Source of the DNA: Paragordius varius | Lineage: Eukaryota > Nematomorpha | Direction of reading: 5' to 3' | Assembly: GCA_964247055.1 (NCBI GenBank) | Contig: OZ176055.1 | Coordinates: 2,418,001 to 2,482,000 of the forward strand | DNA length: 64,000 nt | Shown here: piece after piece, positions 49,801 to 61,275 of the stretch | Numbering within the stretch: position 1 is the stretch's first letter | How the letters are laid out: every line of letters starts with the position of its first letter | Program-made: the position numbers and the translations under genes | The notes under the pieces: model-generated | Databases searched by the model: none | Seen by the model: only the letters and a program-made list of their open reading frames with translations | Told to the model about the DNA's origin: nothing

Positions 49801-52800
49801 TAGGGGGTTATGATTTGAATTGTTTATGAGGGCGAATTTGAACTGTAAATGGTGTGTGTATCTTACATTTTTTTGTTACTATTTATAAACTCAAATATAA
49901 CGTTATAAGGAACCGATAAACGCGAAACTCCCATTGATTAAAAGTTTTCCGAAATCGCATGTTTGGTTAATTACAGCGCCCGCACGAATTGATTTATGTG
50001 GTGGTTGGACAGATACACCTCCTATATACTTTACTAACAAACACAAAATCTCAAATAGTTTTCGGTATTTTTTTGGTTTTTTTTAAAAAAATGAAGTTAT
50101 AAATATAAAAAAACGTAGAAATGAAAATGCATATATATATATATATATATCCGTCTACTAAAAAAATGAAATAATATGTTTGACCATGAAAAAAAGTATA
50201 TACTAGTCCTTTCATTTTTACGTTTTGTCATCCATCATTATGCTTAAATTTTTACACGCTAAAACTAAAAGGGTCAGTGAAACACTTGTATTTTTTAAAA
50301 CCTCAACCAAAGAAACTAGTCAATTACCTCCAATCATCAGTGGTGCCGTATTAAATATGGCCATAAAGGTTAATGGCCAAAATCCTATTGGTGTTCTCGT
50401 TCGAAAAATGAATAAACCCATGATAGAATTAAGATATGGTACTATAGACACTTCTATATGCCCCTCAAATATTGATGAAGCCGTACGCAATTGTTTTATA
50501 CCATTCAGTACTGATAGTGAAATCAATAATCGTCATAACCCCCATAATATCATAAGGTTTGAACGTTACACAGACTTTACTAACCTCGATCCTAAAAGCA
50601 AAGGTTTAGTTTATACAAATTTTTTATTTTCATCACATTATTATACTGAAGAATCAAATTTTGTCTGCACGTAAAAAAACATTAAGTCCTTATCTTTTTA
50701 TACGCAATAACATTTTCTCATTTTAAAAAAAACTTTATTTTAAACAATATTTTTTAAAATATTATATTTTAACAGTAATTTTCCTACATAATTGTTGAAA
50801 ACAAAGCTTATTTGATCGGTAAAGGTCAGTTTTTTTTCATGAACATCATGATTATTCGTGAGAAATCAACATTTTACAAGAAAAATGTTACTGATTAAAA
50901 TTGTTTTTTTTGCAGAGATTTCAGTATCTTTCTATAAGATTACAATAAATTTTAATAGGGGCATTATTTAAAGCTGCAATTTGTCTTACCCAATTTATAT
51001 GTCTACAATCAACCGTGCAATCAAAAGGCCAAATAGGGCCTTTTATCTATGAAGAAATGTTGGAAAAGTATGGATGTGGTTTCCAATTTTTTATGTTCAC
51101 TGCTGTACCCGAGGGATCAGGTACCATTTTTTGTTATATTTGCATTTTTTAGTGAATCTTTTTACCTCAATTAAAAGTTTGTATAACACCTAAATACTAG
51201 TAATATTTACGGCCTATTTTATTTTAACTTGTTAAATGAAAAAATAAAAAGTTCAATGTCATCAATGAAAGAATATCAATATTTAGATACGTGGGAAAAC
51301 TTTCATAATTTTTTATCAATGAGTTTGTTTTGTTTAAATTTTTATTGTAAGCTATAAAAAAATTACCAATAAATTTATTTGCAAAACTAGATAATAATAT
51401 TTATTAAGAAGTTATTATTACCATATATACTGCATTAATAAAAATTTTTTAGCCCCAAATTTTTATATTCTATATTTATTTTATATAAGGTTTGGGGACA
51501 AGTTCTATTCTTGCTGGATGCTTGTTAGCCACATTTTACACCATACAGAACGTATCTTTTACACGCGATGAAATTATTGAAAAAGTATTAATATTTTATT
51601 GTATGATATAAAAATCAATCTCTTTCTTATATATACTCTTTGCAATATTATTTTGATCATTGGTTTTTTAACATTATTTAATTCCTACTTACAACATTTT
51701 TTATAGCTTGTAATTTATTTATTGAATCTAAGGATTCGATTGCAAAATGTTAATTACATTTCTTTTTTTTCATAAAATATTCATTTTAATAAATAGGTAG
51801 ATACAAAAATTAATTTAATTACATTTTTACCTTTTCATTCACCATTTTGGATTACATTATATTTTAATAAACTTGAATATTGCGTGCATTAACATATTTT
51901 GCATGTCAGGAAAATTTAACCATCTACTTATACGCTATTTTGTTATAAACAAAAAATTTTTTGGCCGATTTTTAAGCTAACACATAAGTTTACCAACATT
52001 ATATTTGATTTTTAAAATGGCTCTATATGCAATTTAGATTTTTGTGTCGATCAATTATTAACTTTAAATTTTCCCAAGAAAAAAGTTTTGAATGTAAATT
52101 ATGACTTAAAATATAAATTTTCTGATAGGTCCTTTTGTTAGAACAAATGCTAAGCACTGGTGGCGGTTGGCAAGATCAAATTGGTGGTATGATGGGTGGC
52201 GTTAATTTTGGTTACACCATTTACAATGGTTACCCATACAAAATTCGTTGTGAAAGAATACTTAATCCATGTATTTTACGGTATTTGGATCGAAATTTAA
52301 TCTTGTTTTACACGGGAAAATCTCGTTTAGCTAAAAATATACTTCAGGTTTTACATATTTTTATTCAATTTTTTATCTAAACTCAAATAAGTCTGTTGGT
52401 ACAGAAAAGAATGTGTTTTTATTTTATCAAGGTTAAAAACTCATAGGTCATTTTAATTCAATTCAGTTTTTTAGAGAAACTATGGGTTTTTTATATATTC
52501 TTAAAACGTTTTAGATCAGTCGTTCCTAACCTTTTTTGTTCACGCGCCACCAAATAAGAATAAAAGTTTTTGCGCCTTATTTAAAAAAAACAAAATAAAA
52601 ATGTAAAATATATTAAAATATTATACCCAATCAATAACATCCTTATATCTGCATTTTTTGAAATATTTCATATCTGACAAATCTTGGATATTCGCACTTA
52701 ACCTTGGTTTTTTTAGTTTTATTTTTTAATTAATCTTTAAATTTTTCACGCCCAACTTAGATTTTTGTACGCCCTCATTTGAAATATATAATTTTTTTTT

Positions 52801-55800
52801 TTAAATAATTATTCATTGTAAAAATTGCAAGGACCTTTTGTCGATCCTCTTTAATGAACAACATTGAATCAGGGACTTATGATTATTTTACTATTATACT
52901 TTTTTTAGGGCCATTGATAAGTTGCCGATAATATCCATTTACCACTTTGGTAGATATTTAAAACTAAATATTTGTTGTGATTTATAGAAAAGTATGTGAA
53001 TATTAATACGCATTTGTTTTTATAACATTGATTTTTGGATTATTTTAATAATTGAATGAATTATAATAATATGAATATGAAAGAACACTAAAACCTTATC
53101 AACATCTCATATAACAATAATAATTCAACTTCTAATAATAATTATTTTGATAATATTTCCTATTTACACTTTTATACACTATATTTTTTTGATATATACT
53201 TTGAATAATAATAATTACCAAAATAACTATGAAAATAAATAATACCGTTAGTAATAATAATAAAACAGTTCTGAAATTTGCCACATGGAATGTGGGTACC
53301 CTAGTTAACAAAATATTAATGGTAACAAACACTCTTAGCCATAACAATATAGATATATGTTGCATCCAAGAGGCCAGATTGAAAGGAGAGGGATTGAAAA
53401 ACTTAGACGATTATACATTATTCTATAAAGGAAATGACAAGGGACAAGGTGGTGTTGCGATTTTCATTAAAACCATCTATCGTGATAACATAATTGATGT
53501 AATAAGACATAATCCAAGAATGATTCAAATAAAAATTTTGATGAATGATAATGTAATAAATATAGTTTCAACTTACGCACCACAATCTGGTCTAAGCGAA
53601 GCATCAAAAAACGATTATTGGGAAGCCCTCTATGATTTGATGAACAAAACTTCTTCTAGCGAACAAACCTTTGTTGGTGGTGATTTTAATTGCCATATTA
53701 ATAATGATAGTAATGAATACCATGGCGTGCATAGTGGAAATGGCGTCGGAACCCTCGATAAGATGGGCGAGAGTTTGCTAGACTTTTGCATTGCAAATCA
53801 ACTCATAGTCGCAAATACCCATTTTAAGATAAAAAGCAACCAGCACATAACTTATAATTCTGGTGATCACTCATCTATGATAGACTTCATATTAATTCCC
53901 AAAAACATTAGGAAACATATAACAAACATCAAAACTTACTATCAACCCTCCTATCAACACAAGCTAATAACAGCATTTCTAATCATTGAGAAAAGCCGTA
54001 AGACCGCATTCCAACCCCAAAAAATAAATATAGCAAAGTTAAAGGATTCAAAATTATTAACCGAATATACCAAAAACACAGATTTACATCTTCCCGAACA
54101 AAACAATGTTGAAACTCTATGGAAAAATTTTAAAAGCACAATTCTAACATCTGCTAAAATACATTGTGGCTTTACTAAACCAATGAGGCAACGGAAAAGC
54201 TGGTGGTGGAAAAATGAAATAAAACCATTCTTGCGTGAAAAAGGCGAGGCATATAAAAAGTGGAAAAGCTCGAAAAATAATGATGATAAAAAAGTTTATG
54301 ATGACAAAAAACGAGAGGTCCAAAAAGCCATTCGACACGCTATGAATGAAAAATCCATTAAAATCGCTGAAAGTTTAGAAAAAGACTTTAAAAACCAAAC
54401 GATTTTTAAAAGACTCAAAAACCTTAACAATAGTAATAAAGATGTTAAAACCATAAAATGTATTAAAGATGATAACGATAATATAATAACGAATCCCTCG
54501 AAAGTCAAAGAAATTTGGAAAACGAACTTTCACACTGCAATCAATAAATTAAAAAGTAACAAAGCTCCAGGCCCAAGCAGCCTTTCAGCCGACCTCATTC
54601 GACCCATCAAAAACACTGCAGAGTATCTGACAAAACTCTTTAACCAAATAATAATTACAAACCAAACTCCCAGCGATTGGAAGAACAGCATAATAATTCC
54701 CATCTATAAAAATAAAGGCGATCGTTTAAAAACATCGTCCTACCGACCTTTAAAACTTTTGGAACACACACTGAAAATATTCGAAAATATTTTAGAAAAC
54801 AGGCTGAGAAAACTTATAAACTTAGATTCGAATCAGTTTGCATTCCGTCCAAACAGTAGCACAATTGATCCCTTGTTCATCCTAAGACGCTTACAAGAAA
54901 AATATCTGGAAAAGAAACAAAAGCTATACCATGTCTTTGTAGATCTGGAACGTGCGTTTGACCAAATACCACGCTTCACAATTCAATGGGCACTACGTAA
55001 AAAGGGAATAGAAGAACATACTATACAAATTTTATTACTACTCTACAAAAATACAACAACCAACGTTAAAACCAATATTGGCAATACAAACAATTTCCCA
55101 ACAAACGCTGGACTACATCAGGGTTCAGTCCTAAGTCCACTTCTTTTTATAACTATAATGGATGCGGCAACGCAAGACATAAGAAGTGAATGCCCTTGGG
55201 AAATGTTATTCGCCGACGATCTCGTGATAACGACACGATCATGGGATCAACTGGTAAATACATATTCCAAGTGGAAGAAATGCCTTGAACAATATGGGAT
55301 GATCATAAACGCCACAAAAACAAAAATAATGATAACGGGTGAAAGTGAAACACCCAGATACCCCTGTTCCATTTGCAGTAAGGAAGTACGTTCAAATTCC
55401 ATTAAATGCATATCATGTCAAATGTGGGTACACAAAAAGTGCTCTAAAATAAAAGACAAGTTAACAAATGTAATAAATTTTAAATGCTTAAATTGCTTAG
55501 ACCCAAACAATAATAATTTTAATCGACCAAAGCTACTTAACATTGATGGACATGACATCGAATTGGTTGACTCTTTCTTATACCTAGGAGATGTCATATC
55601 TCAGGGAAGCCCACAAAAGGCTATCAAAAGAAGAATACAACAAGGTTGGATAAAATATAATCAATTAAAATATGTTTTCCAAAACAAAAATGTTAACATT
55701 CGTAACAAATGGTATCTTTACAAGGCAGGAATAAGACCTGCTCTTACCTATGGTTCTGAAACCTGGGCATTAAACAAAACAAATCAAACAAAACTCTTAT

Positions 55801-58045
55801 CCAGTGAGAAATACTCAAAAGCTGCTTTCGTACACCAGAAATACCAATTTTCATTAAAGAAAACTATAAAATCGATTATATAATTCAAACAAACAGATTG
55901 CGTCTCTACGGTCATACTCAGAGAAGAGACGCCACCGATCCTTTAAAAACTGTTGATAACAATGTTGATGGCAATAAAAGAAAGGGACGACCACTCTTTT
56001 CTTATAATGATAATATAAAAATGGACTTGAATCAACGTAGCCTTTCCACAGAACAATGTAAAGATCGTAATTTATAGAGGAAACTACTTCGTGGATACAA
56101 AACTCCGAATATGGAGTCCTAAAATTATCCATTAATTTATGAATTTAAACCAATTAAGGCTTATCAGCTGAAAGTCTATACAATTTTACATGTAAATTTT
56201 GATTATATTTAAAGAAAATAAATTTTGTGTAAATGGATTATAACAATTACATTTTATTATTATAAACCTGAGGTGTCCAACACAAATAGTTTCGTGGGAC
56301 ACATTTGGTAGGTCATTCATAAATAATTTATGACATTTCAGACATAAAACTGCAAAAGGCTTTAGCACAATATAATATTTTTTCTTGTTTTTGCCATTCG
56401 GAGAGACTTATTTAAAAGAAAAATTTAAAAAATCAATTTTCCTAAGATTTTGTCAGGATTTTTCGTAAATTATAAATTTCCAAATTTTTCGTGGACGGTT
56501 TTTAAAGTCACGGAGGAGTACATTTTGGATTCTCTGTTATATTGATATGTATTTTTAATTTATATAACCTATATTTTCAATCCATATATATATATATAGT
56601 ACCTATGTGATAATAATTGATAAACTGTAAAATAGCAAGAGCTAACTAACCCGTAAAAATCTGAAATAATCATTGTTAAGATATAAAAGTATTGATTGGA
56701 ATAAGGCGCATATCAATAAGAGTAACTTTTTGTTGAAATATTTTTTTAACAAAGTTGACCTCAATTATAATTTTATTTTCATAGGAGGTTATTCAAAATT
56801 GGTATTATCAAGATTCGCACATTGTTCAAACTGTCAAAAATCTTTGTGAAAATTGCCTTGATTGCTACAACGCTGTTAAATCAGGTGATTATTTTTGGAT
56901 TTTATTGGTTAAAACCAATTTTAATAGTAATATTAGCAAAGCATTTAATAAAAAATACCGATATTTTTAATCTATAAAGTTACAATAGCAAATAATTTAA
57001 GCCAAAATACGATTTTACTTAATCTTGTGTCAAACTTTTTAGATACCTTAACGTACATTAAAAATAGAAATCGAATAAAATATTATATTGGAACTCTAAG
57101 ATCCTAAATAAGGATCTGAGTAACTATTCAATCCTAATTTCATAATTGTTATCATATAAGCTACATAAAAAAATGCGGTTTTCAGTTTTTACTATAATTA
57201 ACCTCACACCATGCCTGTCAAAAATATAATGTGTAAAATTATACCACAAACCTTTATTCCTATTCTATTTTTCATTTGATGCCACAGATAATATAAAGCA
57301 ATTTGCCCAATGTGTTAACACTTATCGCACACAAAAGGTAGCTATGGCCTCTCAAACTTCGGAACCTGCTTGGCTTACTGCCATGTTGGATTCAGTTTTA
57401 TCCATTTCCCGCGTTGAATGTGTCTCATTTGCTGGAGCGGGTGGTGGGGGCTTTGCATATGCTTTTACTCAATGTACCGACGAAATATATGGCGGTATTA
57501 ACGGTAATTTTATTTAAAACTCAGTTTTTATTGTCCTTCTGTTAATTAATTTGGTATAACTTTTTTAGATTGATCTATGAATAGGTTAAGTAAGATTTTT
57601 AGGACGATTTTTAGTTTTTAAATCAGTGGTTCTCAACCATTTTTGGGTTCACGCCCCACCAAATCGAAAATAAAAATTCTTACGTACCCTCTCAAAAACA
57701 GGTAAAAATGTGAATTATAATATAATATTATGAAAATCCGAATTTATGAGATCTTTATATCTGTTATTTAATATCTTTTATATCTGTGACATATCTAATT
57801 CGCTGTTCAAATCCTTTATGGTTTTATTTCTTAATGGAATTCTCCAAATTTTTCGCGCCCTCCCTTAATTTATGCCCCCCTTTTGGGAACCACTATTTTA
57901 GATAAATTTGTTATACCTCGTGTTAATAGGTCTACATTAATTTATTTAATAATGTGTTTCGCTTATGATGTATGTAGGCATTTATGACCATGGTGAACGT
58001 TTAATAAAATTACGTGTCAAAATCTTTAAACTTATGCTATTGTAA
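40863..58045 (+). CDS. FCSK: L-fucose kinase (fucokinase, with N-terminal pyrophosphorylase-like domain)
   Basis: ATP-dependent L-fucose-1-phosphate synthesis in the GDP-fucose salvage pathway. Exons: 40863-41071, 41103-41347, 42126-42255, 42390-42605, 42819-42960, 44873-45157, 45183-45271, 45544-45669, 45708-45856, 45932-46009, 46082-46203, 46745-47013, 47484-47636, 49910-50064, about 50320-50603, 50959-51120, 51490-51584, 52129-52347, 56785-56884, 57288-57503, 57978-58045; about 1,170 codons, all phases agreeing. The N-terminal fucokinase domain shows YGSGGATLNALIYAVE and PYGGTAFT; the middle has LYNAKLFPLF and CCGPRGGL; the C-terminal GHMP kinase has all three motifs, APARIDLCGGWTDTPP, PEGSGLGTSSI and SFAGAGGGGF, plus STGGGWQDQIGG. 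These follow human FCSK throughout. The true start is unresolved: TKILLITSIQVALR just upstream looks like the N-terminus but is one frame off. About 12 residues near exon 14/15 (YFTNKHKISNSF) look like an insertion or mis-set boundary. Confidence 0.9.
41595..41775. repeat. MITE, CAGTATGCATTTTAATGG type, in FCSK intron 2
   Basis: Degraded copy: AGTATTCATTTTAAGGCTGG at one end, the near-inverse AAAATATGTACACTGT at the other, with GGCAACACCGTAGTGTATG and TTTTTTCCTTGCCTTACTGG facing each other inside. Confidence 0.6.
43064..44853. mobile_element. 1.8-kb TIR element with mini-repeat termini in FCSK intron 5
   Basis: Left end: ATACCATTTGCACTTCAAGA, then GTGTCCTTGAACACTTCAAG and further 24-bp-like repeats of TTCAAGTTGGTCCTTGAACA. 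Right end: the inverse, GGACCAACTTGAATTGTTCA repeated,, closing with GAAGTGCAAATGGTAT. The interior has no transposase ORF. The right end finishes 20 bp before FCSK exon 6. Apparent ORFs at both ends encode only repetitive peptides such as HFKLVLEHFKLV. A shortened relative lies at 29395-29825. Confidence 0.85.
46268..46744. other. FCSK intron 11 with one solo MITE end
   Basis: ATACCATTTACTAAAACC then TTGAACAATTCGAATTCACG marks the left end of the CACCTCAAATTCACC-type MITE; no matching right end is seen before exon 12. An (AT)n run lies at about 46610-46634. Confidence 0.5.
47784..49155. mobile_element. CACCTCAAATTCACC-type TIR element, host of a nested LINE
   Basis: The left end has TTTCGAATTTACCTTCGAAC and AATTCGAATTCACCCTAAAA. 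The right end has the inverse TTAATTTGAATTGTTCAAGA then GAATTTGAGGTGTAAATTGT. Between them lies the LINE fragment of 48035-48970, so the LINE inserted into this MITE, which itself lies in FCSK intron 13. Confidence 0.6.
48035..48970 (-). mobile_element. 5'-truncated, 5'-inverted RTE LINE (twin-priming product)
   Basis: Two parts in opposite directions. On the minus strand from about 48765 down to 48035 runs the 3' part: TKVMITGDEKRTIKYHCSIC, CKEVKTNSILC, CQNC, then SNRLRYFGHIDRSS and NRKGRSKTTWTQIIEHF. On the plus strand at about 48825-48965 is the reverse-transcriptase core: TPVGNTNYF, IGLYQGSTVCPLLFI and SPWNMLYAD. Both parts match successive regions of the LINE at 53229-56110, and about 35 residues between them are missing. 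An inverted upstream segment joined to a sense 3' segment is the known mark of twin priming. Stops and frame changes show it is old. Confidence 0.8.
49600..49855. repeat. right end of a CACCTCAAATTCACC-type MITE before FCSK exon 14
   Basis: GAATTGTTTATGAGGGCGAA then TTTGAACTGTAAATGGTGT is the inverse of the family's left end. It ends about 55 bp upstream of FCSK exon 14. Confidence 0.5.
50100..50232. repeat. truncated ACAGTAAAAAT-type MITE in FCSK intron 14
   Basis: AAAACGTAGAAATG at the left and the inverse TTTCATTTTTACGTTTTGTC at the right, around an (AT)n run. It lies upstream of the uncertain start of FCSK exon 15. Confidence 0.5.
52510..52800. repeat. degraded hAT-like MITE in FCSK intron 18
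   Basis: Starts ATCAGTCGTTCCTAACCTTT, then TTCACGCGCCACCAAATAAG, like the better-kept copy at 57626-57903 (CAGTGGTTCTCAACCATTTT, TTCACGCCCCACCAAATCG). The right end is lost. Confidence 0.6.
53229..56110 (+). mobile_element. nearly complete RTE-type LINE nested in FCSK intron 18
   Basis: An 884-codon ORF (53229-55883) encodes an N-terminal apurinic-type endonuclease (FATWNVGTLVNK, CCIQEARLKGEG, STYAPQSGL, VGGDFNCHI, SGDHSSMIDFIL), then reverse transcriptase (NKAPGPSSLSADLIRP, IIPIYKNKGDR, SSYRPLKLLEHTLK, VFVDLERAFDQIP, LHQGSVLSPLLFI, MLFADDLVI), then a PHD-like finger (CSICSKEVRSNSIKCISC, MWVHKKCSK, FKCLNC), then GDVISQGSP and ALTYGSETWALNK. The usual C-terminus continues in the +1 frame as QTNRLRLYGHTQRRDATDP and NKRKGRP to about 56080, so one frameshift between about 55800 and 55880 splits the ORF. 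All catalytic boxes are intact, so the insertion is recent. It has the same orientation as FCSK. Exact ends and target duplication were not located. Confidence 0.92.
56270..56540. repeat. possible hAT-like MITE remnant downstream of the LINE
   Basis: CCTGAGGTGTCCAACACAAA followed by TTTCGTGGGACACATTTGG at one side and TTTTTCGTGGACGG with GTCACGGAGGAG at the other; resembles other degraded hAT MITEs here. Confidence 0.35.
57626..57903. repeat. hAT-like MITE in FCSK intron 20
   Basis: CAGTGGTTCTCAACC at the left and GGGAACCACT at the right are the classic inverted ends of animal hAT non-autonomous elements. The interior of about 250 bp is AT-rich and non-coding. Confidence 0.85.
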
Positions 58046-58063
58046 TGTGATATTTTTAATATA

Positions 58064-58369
58064 TTGTATGTATTGATGAAATTATTTAAATCAATTTTAA
58101 TGGTCATATGCATTATATTTGGTTTAATTACGAACTTTTTTACGTTTGAAGCTGAAACTGTTTTTATAAAAAATGACTTCTTCTACATCGGTCGGTTATT
58201 TTTTAAACGGTTAAGAGCCTACTTATCGAAATTCATTATTATTTAATTAATGCCTTTTTATACATTTATATGAATAGGGTTATCGGAAAAGGAGCTCGGA
58301 AATTTTGGGAATGCCAAAATTTTTAATGGATCTTTGGATAATGTGGGATTATGCATTTACAATTATTAA
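58064..58369 (+). CDS. possible alternative 3' exons after FCSK
   Basis: Frame 58064-58190 reads FEAETVFIKNDFFYIG before a GTCGG donor, then 58278-58369 after GAATAG reads LSEKELGNFGNAKIFNGSL and CIYNY to a TAA; the two join in phase 1. A TTTGAAG acceptor at 58151 would also accept FCSK exon 20 (phase 1), so this could be an alternative FCSK end or a small separate gene. It has no recognised similarity. Confidence 0.3.
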
Positions 58370-59305
58370 AAACACGAGACTAAATTAATTAACTCGTGTA
58401 TTGTATTACCAAATATCCGTTTTTTATATAACCGTTGGTAATTGGGCTTTTGAGCTATCAGAAAACACATAAATGATATTGTATGTTTTATTGTTTGGAA
58501 CTTTATTTATTTAAAAAAACCAAAATTAGAATTAAACGTTTAACATTTGGCTTTTTTTCATAATGAATTAGTATATTTTCACATAGATACCTGACTATAC
58601 TTGTTATTGTAACAAATTGGTATTATCGAGTTTAACGGTAGGACGACAATATAATTTTCTCTATACCATAAAATATGCGATCCATATGCATAAAAAAATT
58701 ATTTAAAAAGACTAGCTATTGTTTATGATTTTATTGATTGATACGGTTGCTATTTGTAGTGCGCGTTTTGACAAAAATTAAAAAAGCAAATTGATTTATT
58801 AATCTGATAAAATTCAAATATTGGAGGAGGTGTGATATTAGTTTTAAGGCTTTTCATCTTTTTTAAATGTATAACACCGAGGAAATTTTTAATTTTAAGC
58901 ATTTTTGACCTCTAATAATTGTTTATTCAGTGATGAGACATACCAATTATGTGTGGGTGCCACTTTCCAAAAAATTATACTACTGTTGATACAAAAAACA
59001 ACATCGGAGGTTCTTTATTCTTTTCAAAAAATGACCGCAAAAAAATTGTAAAAATTTATATCTGAAATTCTGAAGCAGGTCGCCAAAAAATTTTGACACA
59101 CTTATATACTTAATAATGGCATCAAAAATTTTTGGCGTAAACTTAAAATGCTTTTGCCATTAGTTCAAAAATATATTTTTAATAGTATCTATTATATTAT
59201 ATATAGCATCTAGAAATCACGTAAGTAAACATACTTTATGATTTATAAACAATTTTTAAAAATATATAGCGATCATAACAGGCCAAACGTGTCCATAGAT
59301 ATCTG
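58370..59305. other. intergenic spacer, nothing convincing
   Basis: No exon with splice support. A weak inverted pair (GGTCGCCAAAAAATTTTG and CAAAAATTTTTGGCG) lies near 59080-59145. Confidence 0.3.
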
Positions 59306-59702
59306 TCAAGCCTTTTTATATCTATTTTTTTCCTTTTGAATGTTGCGCCTACCATGGATTGATTTATTTTTCATACAAACTTTACAAGTAAAAGGCAACT
59401 TGTTTTTATTGTTTGTCATTAATAATTTATTTGATTTTTCCAAAGACCGATTTATATCGGATAACTCATCTTTTTTAAAGTTGGAATAATAATTTTTTAG
59501 GGATGAAATGATTTCTTCATACCTTTTTACTTTTTTCCTGGTGGCATATTGGAGTTTAATCCAGCAATCTTGTAAATTTGAAAGTTATTATTTAAAATTT
59601 ATTTATCACACATTGTTCTTCTGTTACCTTAAAACTTATATAATACAGTTCAACGTCTGGGTCTAAAATTGGGACAGCTCCAAAATACGATTGAATAAAC
59701 AA
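59306..59702 (-). CDS. last two exons of an unrecognised minus-strand gene
   Basis: Exons (minus) 59702-59612 and 59568-59306 join in phase 1 across a 43-nt intron and end in TGA. The first reads LFIQSYFGAVPILDPDVELY then YISFKVTEEQ; the second reads CWIKLQYATRKKVKRYEEII, then SSLKNYYSNFKKDELSDI, LEKSNKLLM, LPFTCKVCMKNKSIHGR and NIQKEKNRYKKA. It is helical and charged with a C-x2-C motif and a basic tail, and looks clearly coding. I do not recognise the family. Upstream exons would have to lie beyond the MITE block at 59758-61275 or were lost, so it could be a gene fragment. Confidence 0.5.
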
Positions 59703-59757
59703 CTGGTTTTATAATTTAAAAATTCGCTTATAACATGAAACCTTTATCTAAAATTTT

Positions 59758-61275
59758 AACACTTTGATTCAAATTGGGGTATCTAAATACCTCAGACTAA
59801 ATTTAAATTAAAAATTTTGAAAAACTGCTGAAAACGGTCCCAATTTAAATTTATGCTCTATCCTGATAAATATTATTATATAAATATGCCAAAATATCTT
59901 GATAAAATTTTGTTTAAAAAGAAAGTTTCATCTCAAACTACTTCGACGCCATTTTTATTTTACAAAATTTTTGCAAAATATCGTCTTCATTTAATTAAGG
60001 GTAAAACTAAAGCTATTTTTTTATATAAATTACATCTAACATTGATAGAAATAGAAGCGGTTTATTTTGTATTATTTTTGAATTTTACAATTTGACACAT
60101 GTCACGTTGACTAAATTTTTACCTTTCAGTTTTAGCTCAAAATAAATAATATCAATTATTTTTGAATAAAATTTTTTATATATATATTTCGGTGTATTAA
60201 TGTTATATAAGTGCAAAATTTTGTCATGGTTTCGATTCCTTCCATACTTTTTTAAGTATTTGATTTTAAACAGGCCTGGGGTATCCAACTAGCCCAATTT
60301 GAATCGAAGGACTAAAATGAATGTGTTGTATCCAAGTGTTAATTTTAGATTTTCTGTTAATTATATCTATTTCCCTTTTTTATTAACAATTTAACACTTC
60401 AAATAAGATGCACCCCAAACTTTATTCGAGCCAATATTTTATTAAATATTTGGAAAGTAAATTTATATTAAATAAATTATAGTTTTATACCAAACTACTA
60501 CCGCTATATTTACAATGATATTTTATTCCTTCAAATATAAACAGAAAAAAATGGTTTATTTGCTTTATTTTTTGCTATGCACACAAGTCGCATTGACTTC
60601 ATTAACACCTTCAGTATTAATAAAATACGTAATATCTGGTATTTTGGATTTATTATATGGCGTATCAATGGTAAATAAATGCAAATTTTCACATCTAATT
60701 TGGTTCATATTATTAGAAATATTAAAAAATTTAGTCTCCAACCCCTTTTGGGTGGATTGAAGAGAAGGTGTTGTATCCAAGTTTCATATTACTAAAGAAG
60801 ATAAAGAAAGGCGAATATAACACTTCGATTCAATTTGGGGTATCCAAATACCTCACACTAAATTAAGATAAATTTTTTAAAAAACTACTAATTCCAATTT
60901 AAATTTATGATTCTATCATCGTCTTCATTTAATTTTAAGCTTAGAATTTTAGCTAATTTTATATTTAAATTACATCTAACATTGATAGAAATTGAAAAAG
61001 CGGTTTATTTTGTATTATTAATTTTACCATTGCAAACATTCACATTGACTAAATTTTTACCTTTCGGTTTTTGCGTAAAATAAGCAATATCAAGTATTTT
61101 TGAATAAATTTTTTAAAATATTACGGTTTATTATTGTTATATAAGTGCAAAATTTTGCCATGGTTTCTATTCCTTCCATATTTTTTAAGAAATTTAATTT
61201 TAAAAGGCCTGGGGTAACTAAATACGCCAGTTTGATTCAAAGGATTAAAACGAATGTGTTGCCAAGTGTTAATAT
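59758..61275 (+). repeat. second cluster of TTAACACTT/GGGGTA MITEs
   Basis: A near full copy (about 59758-60342) starts TTAACACTTTGATTCAAATT and ends TGTTGTATCCAAGTGTTAA; it is very close to 19963-20545, sharing TTACATCTAACATTGATAGA and GTCACGTTGACTAAATTTTT. A more decayed copy (about 60370-60800) and a partly deleted one (about 60818-61275) follow in the same direction. The ORFs at 59853-60095 and 61145-61342 are chance frames inside the elements. Confidence 0.85.

Noticed and set aside
60085-60780. Minus-strand ORFs of 67 and 71 codons
   Set aside because: They lie inside MITE copies and lack any family similarity or splice support.
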